The notes beneath the pieces were generated by a model that saw only the letters and a list, made by a program, of their open reading frames with translations, was not told the origin of the DNA and searched no databases. This document shows positions 62,084 to 64,000 of a stretch of 64,000 bases of DNA, in pieces (positions within the stretch are counted from its first letter, which is position 1; each line of letters begins with the position of its first letter). Location: positions 1,364,001 through 1,428,000 of the forward strand of contig NZ_CP135922.1 in the NCBI RefSeq assembly GCF_032399705.1, given 5' to 3'. The stretch comes from Paenibacillus sp. BIC5C1. GTDB taxonomy: Bacteria > Bacillota > Bacilli > Paenibacillales > Paenibacillaceae. Made by a program: the position numbers and the translations under genes.

Positions 62084-63499
62084 ATGCAATGGAACGATCT
62101 GAGAGAACATAGACAATATCCTGAACTAACAAAACTGGATGGGGCTCGTGCAGCCTATGAGCGGGACTATTCCAGACTGATACATTCACCGACTTTTCGT
62201 CGGCTGCAAGGCAAATCGCAGGTGTTTGGTGCAGGAACGGGCGATTATTATCGCACACGATTGACCCACTCCCTGGAGGTGGCGCAGATTGCCCGAGAAG
62301 CGGCAAGAAGCTTGCTGCGTCGCTACCCGGAGGTGGAGTTGAATCAGGCGGACAACCCCGGACTGATTATTGATTCGGAAGTGGTGGAATGTGCCGCGAT
62401 TGCGCATGACTTCGGTCACCCGCCTTTTGGGCATAAAGGGGAAGAAGTGCTGGATGGCATCCTCGATGATCTCATTAACACTGAGGTCAAGAAAATCATG
62501 AAGAAAAATCGTGGGGCCAAATCACCTCAACCGGAACCGGAGATTCGTGCAGAGCTAAAGCGGAAATATGAGCACTTTGAAGGTAACGCGCATAACTTCC
62601 GCCTCATTATGTATTTGGAAAAACGGGAAGATATCGATGGGCTGAACCTGTCGGATGCGGTGCTGCTTGGCATTAACAAGTATCCGTATCCTGGCACGGA
62701 GAGCAAGAAAGGCATGTATCATCATGAATGGCAGTATATCCGCGAGATTCGCAATCGTTGGCACATCCCTGCTGGCAAAAAGACGCTTGAAGCGCAGCTG
62801 ATGGACCTCTGCGATGATATTGCGTATTCCGCACATGATCTGGAAGATGGCATCAAGGCAGGCAAAATCGAAGTACATGAGCATTTCCTGCAAGATCCGC
62901 ATATCAATCGATTGATTGTGGATAAGATTACGACACTGGAGGATCTGTTCTGGAACGGATGGACAAGGGAAGCGATTGGCAAAAAAGTTGAAGAAGTCCT
63001 CGCTTCGTTCCTACGCATCTGGAATGAAAAGATGCCGTTCTGTGAGAATGATTACTCACGAACCCGCCGTGAGGTCAAGGCTTACTGGGTCAGCCTTTTT
63101 GTCGCTAGCCTGGGGGTTATTGATAACGGAGACTGGAAAAAGGTGACGTTTGTCCGTGAAGGCGCCGAGGACCTGGATATGCTCCGTACGGTGAGTGTGC
63201 TCAAGAGCTTTGCCTGGGTGACCATGATTCGCGACCTGCGTGTGCAGAGGCTGCAAAAGCGCAGCGAATGGATGATTAAACGTCTGTGGGATGCTTTCCT
63301 TGATCCGGAAACGTCCAAATCCATTATCCCGTCCGATTGGCTGCAACGCTATGAGAAGGATCAGGCGAAAGCAAATCCGATCTGGACTTGGGAGCACATG
63401 GTGATTGATTATATTGCCGGGATGACGGACGCGTTTGCCGAGAAAATATACAATGAACTGTACGGTCTCAAGGTTGGTTCCATCTACGATCTGGATTAG
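62084..63499 (+). CDS. dgt: Deoxyguanosinetriphosphate triphosphohydrolase (dGTPase)
   Basis: This 471-residue HD-domain enzyme hydrolyses dNTP to nucleoside and triphosphate and so limits the dNTP pool. The metal site H62 in TRLTHSLEV and H108-D109 in AIAHDFGHPPFGHKGE is intact, as are SPTFRRLQGKSQVFG and YPYPGTESKKGMYHHEW. ATG 62084 has AGGAGTG ahead; an ATG at 62036 has none. Confidence 0.9.
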   Translation: MQWNDLREHRQYPELTKLDGARAAYERDYSRLIHSPTFRRLQGKSQVFGAGTGDYYRTRLTHSLEVAQIAREAARSLLRRYPEVELNQADNPGLIIDSEVVECAAIAHDFGHPPFGHKGEEVLDGILDDLINTEVKKIMKKNRGAKSPQPEPEIRAELKRKYEHFEGNAHNFRLIMYLEKREDIDGLNLSDAVLLGINKYPYPGTESKKGMYHHEWQYIREIRNRWHIPAGKKTLEAQLMDLCDDIAYSAHDLEDGIKAGKIEVHEHFLQDPHINRLIVDKITTLEDLFWNGWTREAIGKKVEEVLASFLRIWNEKMPFCENDYSRTRREVKAYWVSLFVASLGVIDNGDWKKVTFVREGAEDLDMLRTVSVLKSFAWVTMIRDLRVQRLQKRSEWMIKRLWDAFLDPETSKSIIPSDWLQRYEKDQAKANPIWTWEHMVIDYIAGMTDAFAEKIYNELYGLKVGSIYDLD

Positions 63500-63529
63500 A
63501 GATAAGCTAGACGAAGGGAGATGAGACGC

Positions 63530-64000
63530 TTGGGCGCGAAGATCAGTGGAAAATACAATCTGGGCGTACTTGACCTTGTCCCAAGGTTGAACGGCGCCAC
63601 AGCAGAGCAGGCGCTTCAACAATCCGTTACACTTGCGCAGCATGCTGAAGCATGGGGCTATTCAAGGTACTGGACGTCGGAGCACCATGATATGGACGAA
63701 CTTGCATCAGCATCACCGGAAGTGCTGCTTGCTCATATTGGTGCGCGAACGAACACGATCCAGCTTGGCTCCGGTGCCGTACTGTTACCACATTATAGCC
63801 CGCTTAAGGTAGCGGAGTCGTTTCGACTATTGGCGGCGCTCTACCCGGGGCGAATTGAGTTAGGCTTGGGACGTGCTCCTGGGGGCGGTCCCCATGCAAC
63901 GATGGCCTTGAGTGGCAATTATTTGCAGCATGTATCCAAGTTGCCAGAATCGCTCGCGGCACTGACCGAACTACTGGAAGATCGTTACACTTATGAAGAA
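63530..64000 (+). CDS. LLM-class flavin-dependent oxidoreductase (start only)
   Basis: The window ends inside this gene; 157 residues are seen. The luciferase-like fold shows in NLGVLDLVPRLNGATAEQAL, YWTSEHHDM, and RIELGLGRAPGGGP, the signature of the MsnO8/alkanal monooxygenase-like LLM group. Such enzymes use FMNH2 to oxidise alkyl or sulfur compounds. TTG at 63530 is nine bases after AGGGAG. It follows dgt by 30 bp, probably in the same transcript. Confidence 0.83.
   Translation, partial: MGAKISGKYNLGVLDLVPRLNGATAEQALQQSVTLAQHAEAWGYSRYWTSEHHDMDELASASPEVLLAHIGARTNTIQLGSGAVLLPHYSPLKVAESFRLLAALYPGRIELGLGRAPGGGPHATMALSGNYLQHVSKLPESLAALTELLEDRYTYEE

Overview
The window looks like chromosome of a Paenibacillus-type Bacillota. 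The evidence is a T-box leader before proS, an exact CIRCE element, Gram-positive lipoprotein signals, LysM domains, CcpA-type cre sites, strong AGGAGG ribosome sites with some TTG/GTG starts, and a PBSX-like contractile tail operon. No rRNA, tRNA, CRISPR array, integrase or transposase is visible.

Layout. 1-0.8 kb: tail of an HxlR regulator and a YwrO-like quinone reductase. 1.1-9.8 kb: an arabinan-use locus with an ArsR-type regulator, exported, lipoprotein and cytoplasmic GH43 enzymes, and a sugar ABC transporter without its ATPase, with cre sites at two promoters. 10-13 kb: EcsC-like protein, Fsr-like efflux pump, small membrane protein. 13.2-16.1 kb: queC-queD-queE-queF (minus strand) behind a probable preQ1 leader. 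16.1-23 kb: AIM24, coiled-coil membrane protein, VWA-tail protein, WYL regulator, KapD-like exonuclease, anchored FAD enzyme. 23-25 kb: T-box and proS. 25.7-27.6 kb: secreted 5'-nucleotidase with LysM.

27.7-54 kb holds a contractile phage-tail-like particle (tailocin) system in two parts. A regulatory part (immA, xre, arpU) lies at 27.7-29.9 kb and a late operon at 40.0-53.9 kb. The late operon runs: tail terminator, small protein, sheath, tube, chaperone with a -1 frameshift site, tape measure, XkdP to XkdU, fibre, frameshifted holin, GH25 lysozyme. No terminase, portal, capsid or integrase gene is present. Between the two parts are a GAF sensor kinase and response regulator, an FMN reductase, two VOC proteins, a DUF4127 protein, and an AT-rich pair encoding a matrixin-type protease and a lipoprotein.

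54.7-58.5 kb: peptide ABC transporter (binding protein and two permeases). 59-64 kb: htpG behind a CIRCE element with a ~500-nt leader, dgt, and the start of an LLM flavin monooxygenase.

The most unusual signal is a family of ~150-bp structured repeats. Six copies are clear, with a GC-rich relative at 8.3-8.7 kb. Their outer stems differ in sequence between copies but still pair, and every copy reads in the same direction as the gene after it. A second family (two ~100-bp hairpin-terminator leaders, one in front of the tail operon) and a third (two four-armed ~200-bp palindromic repeats) are also present.
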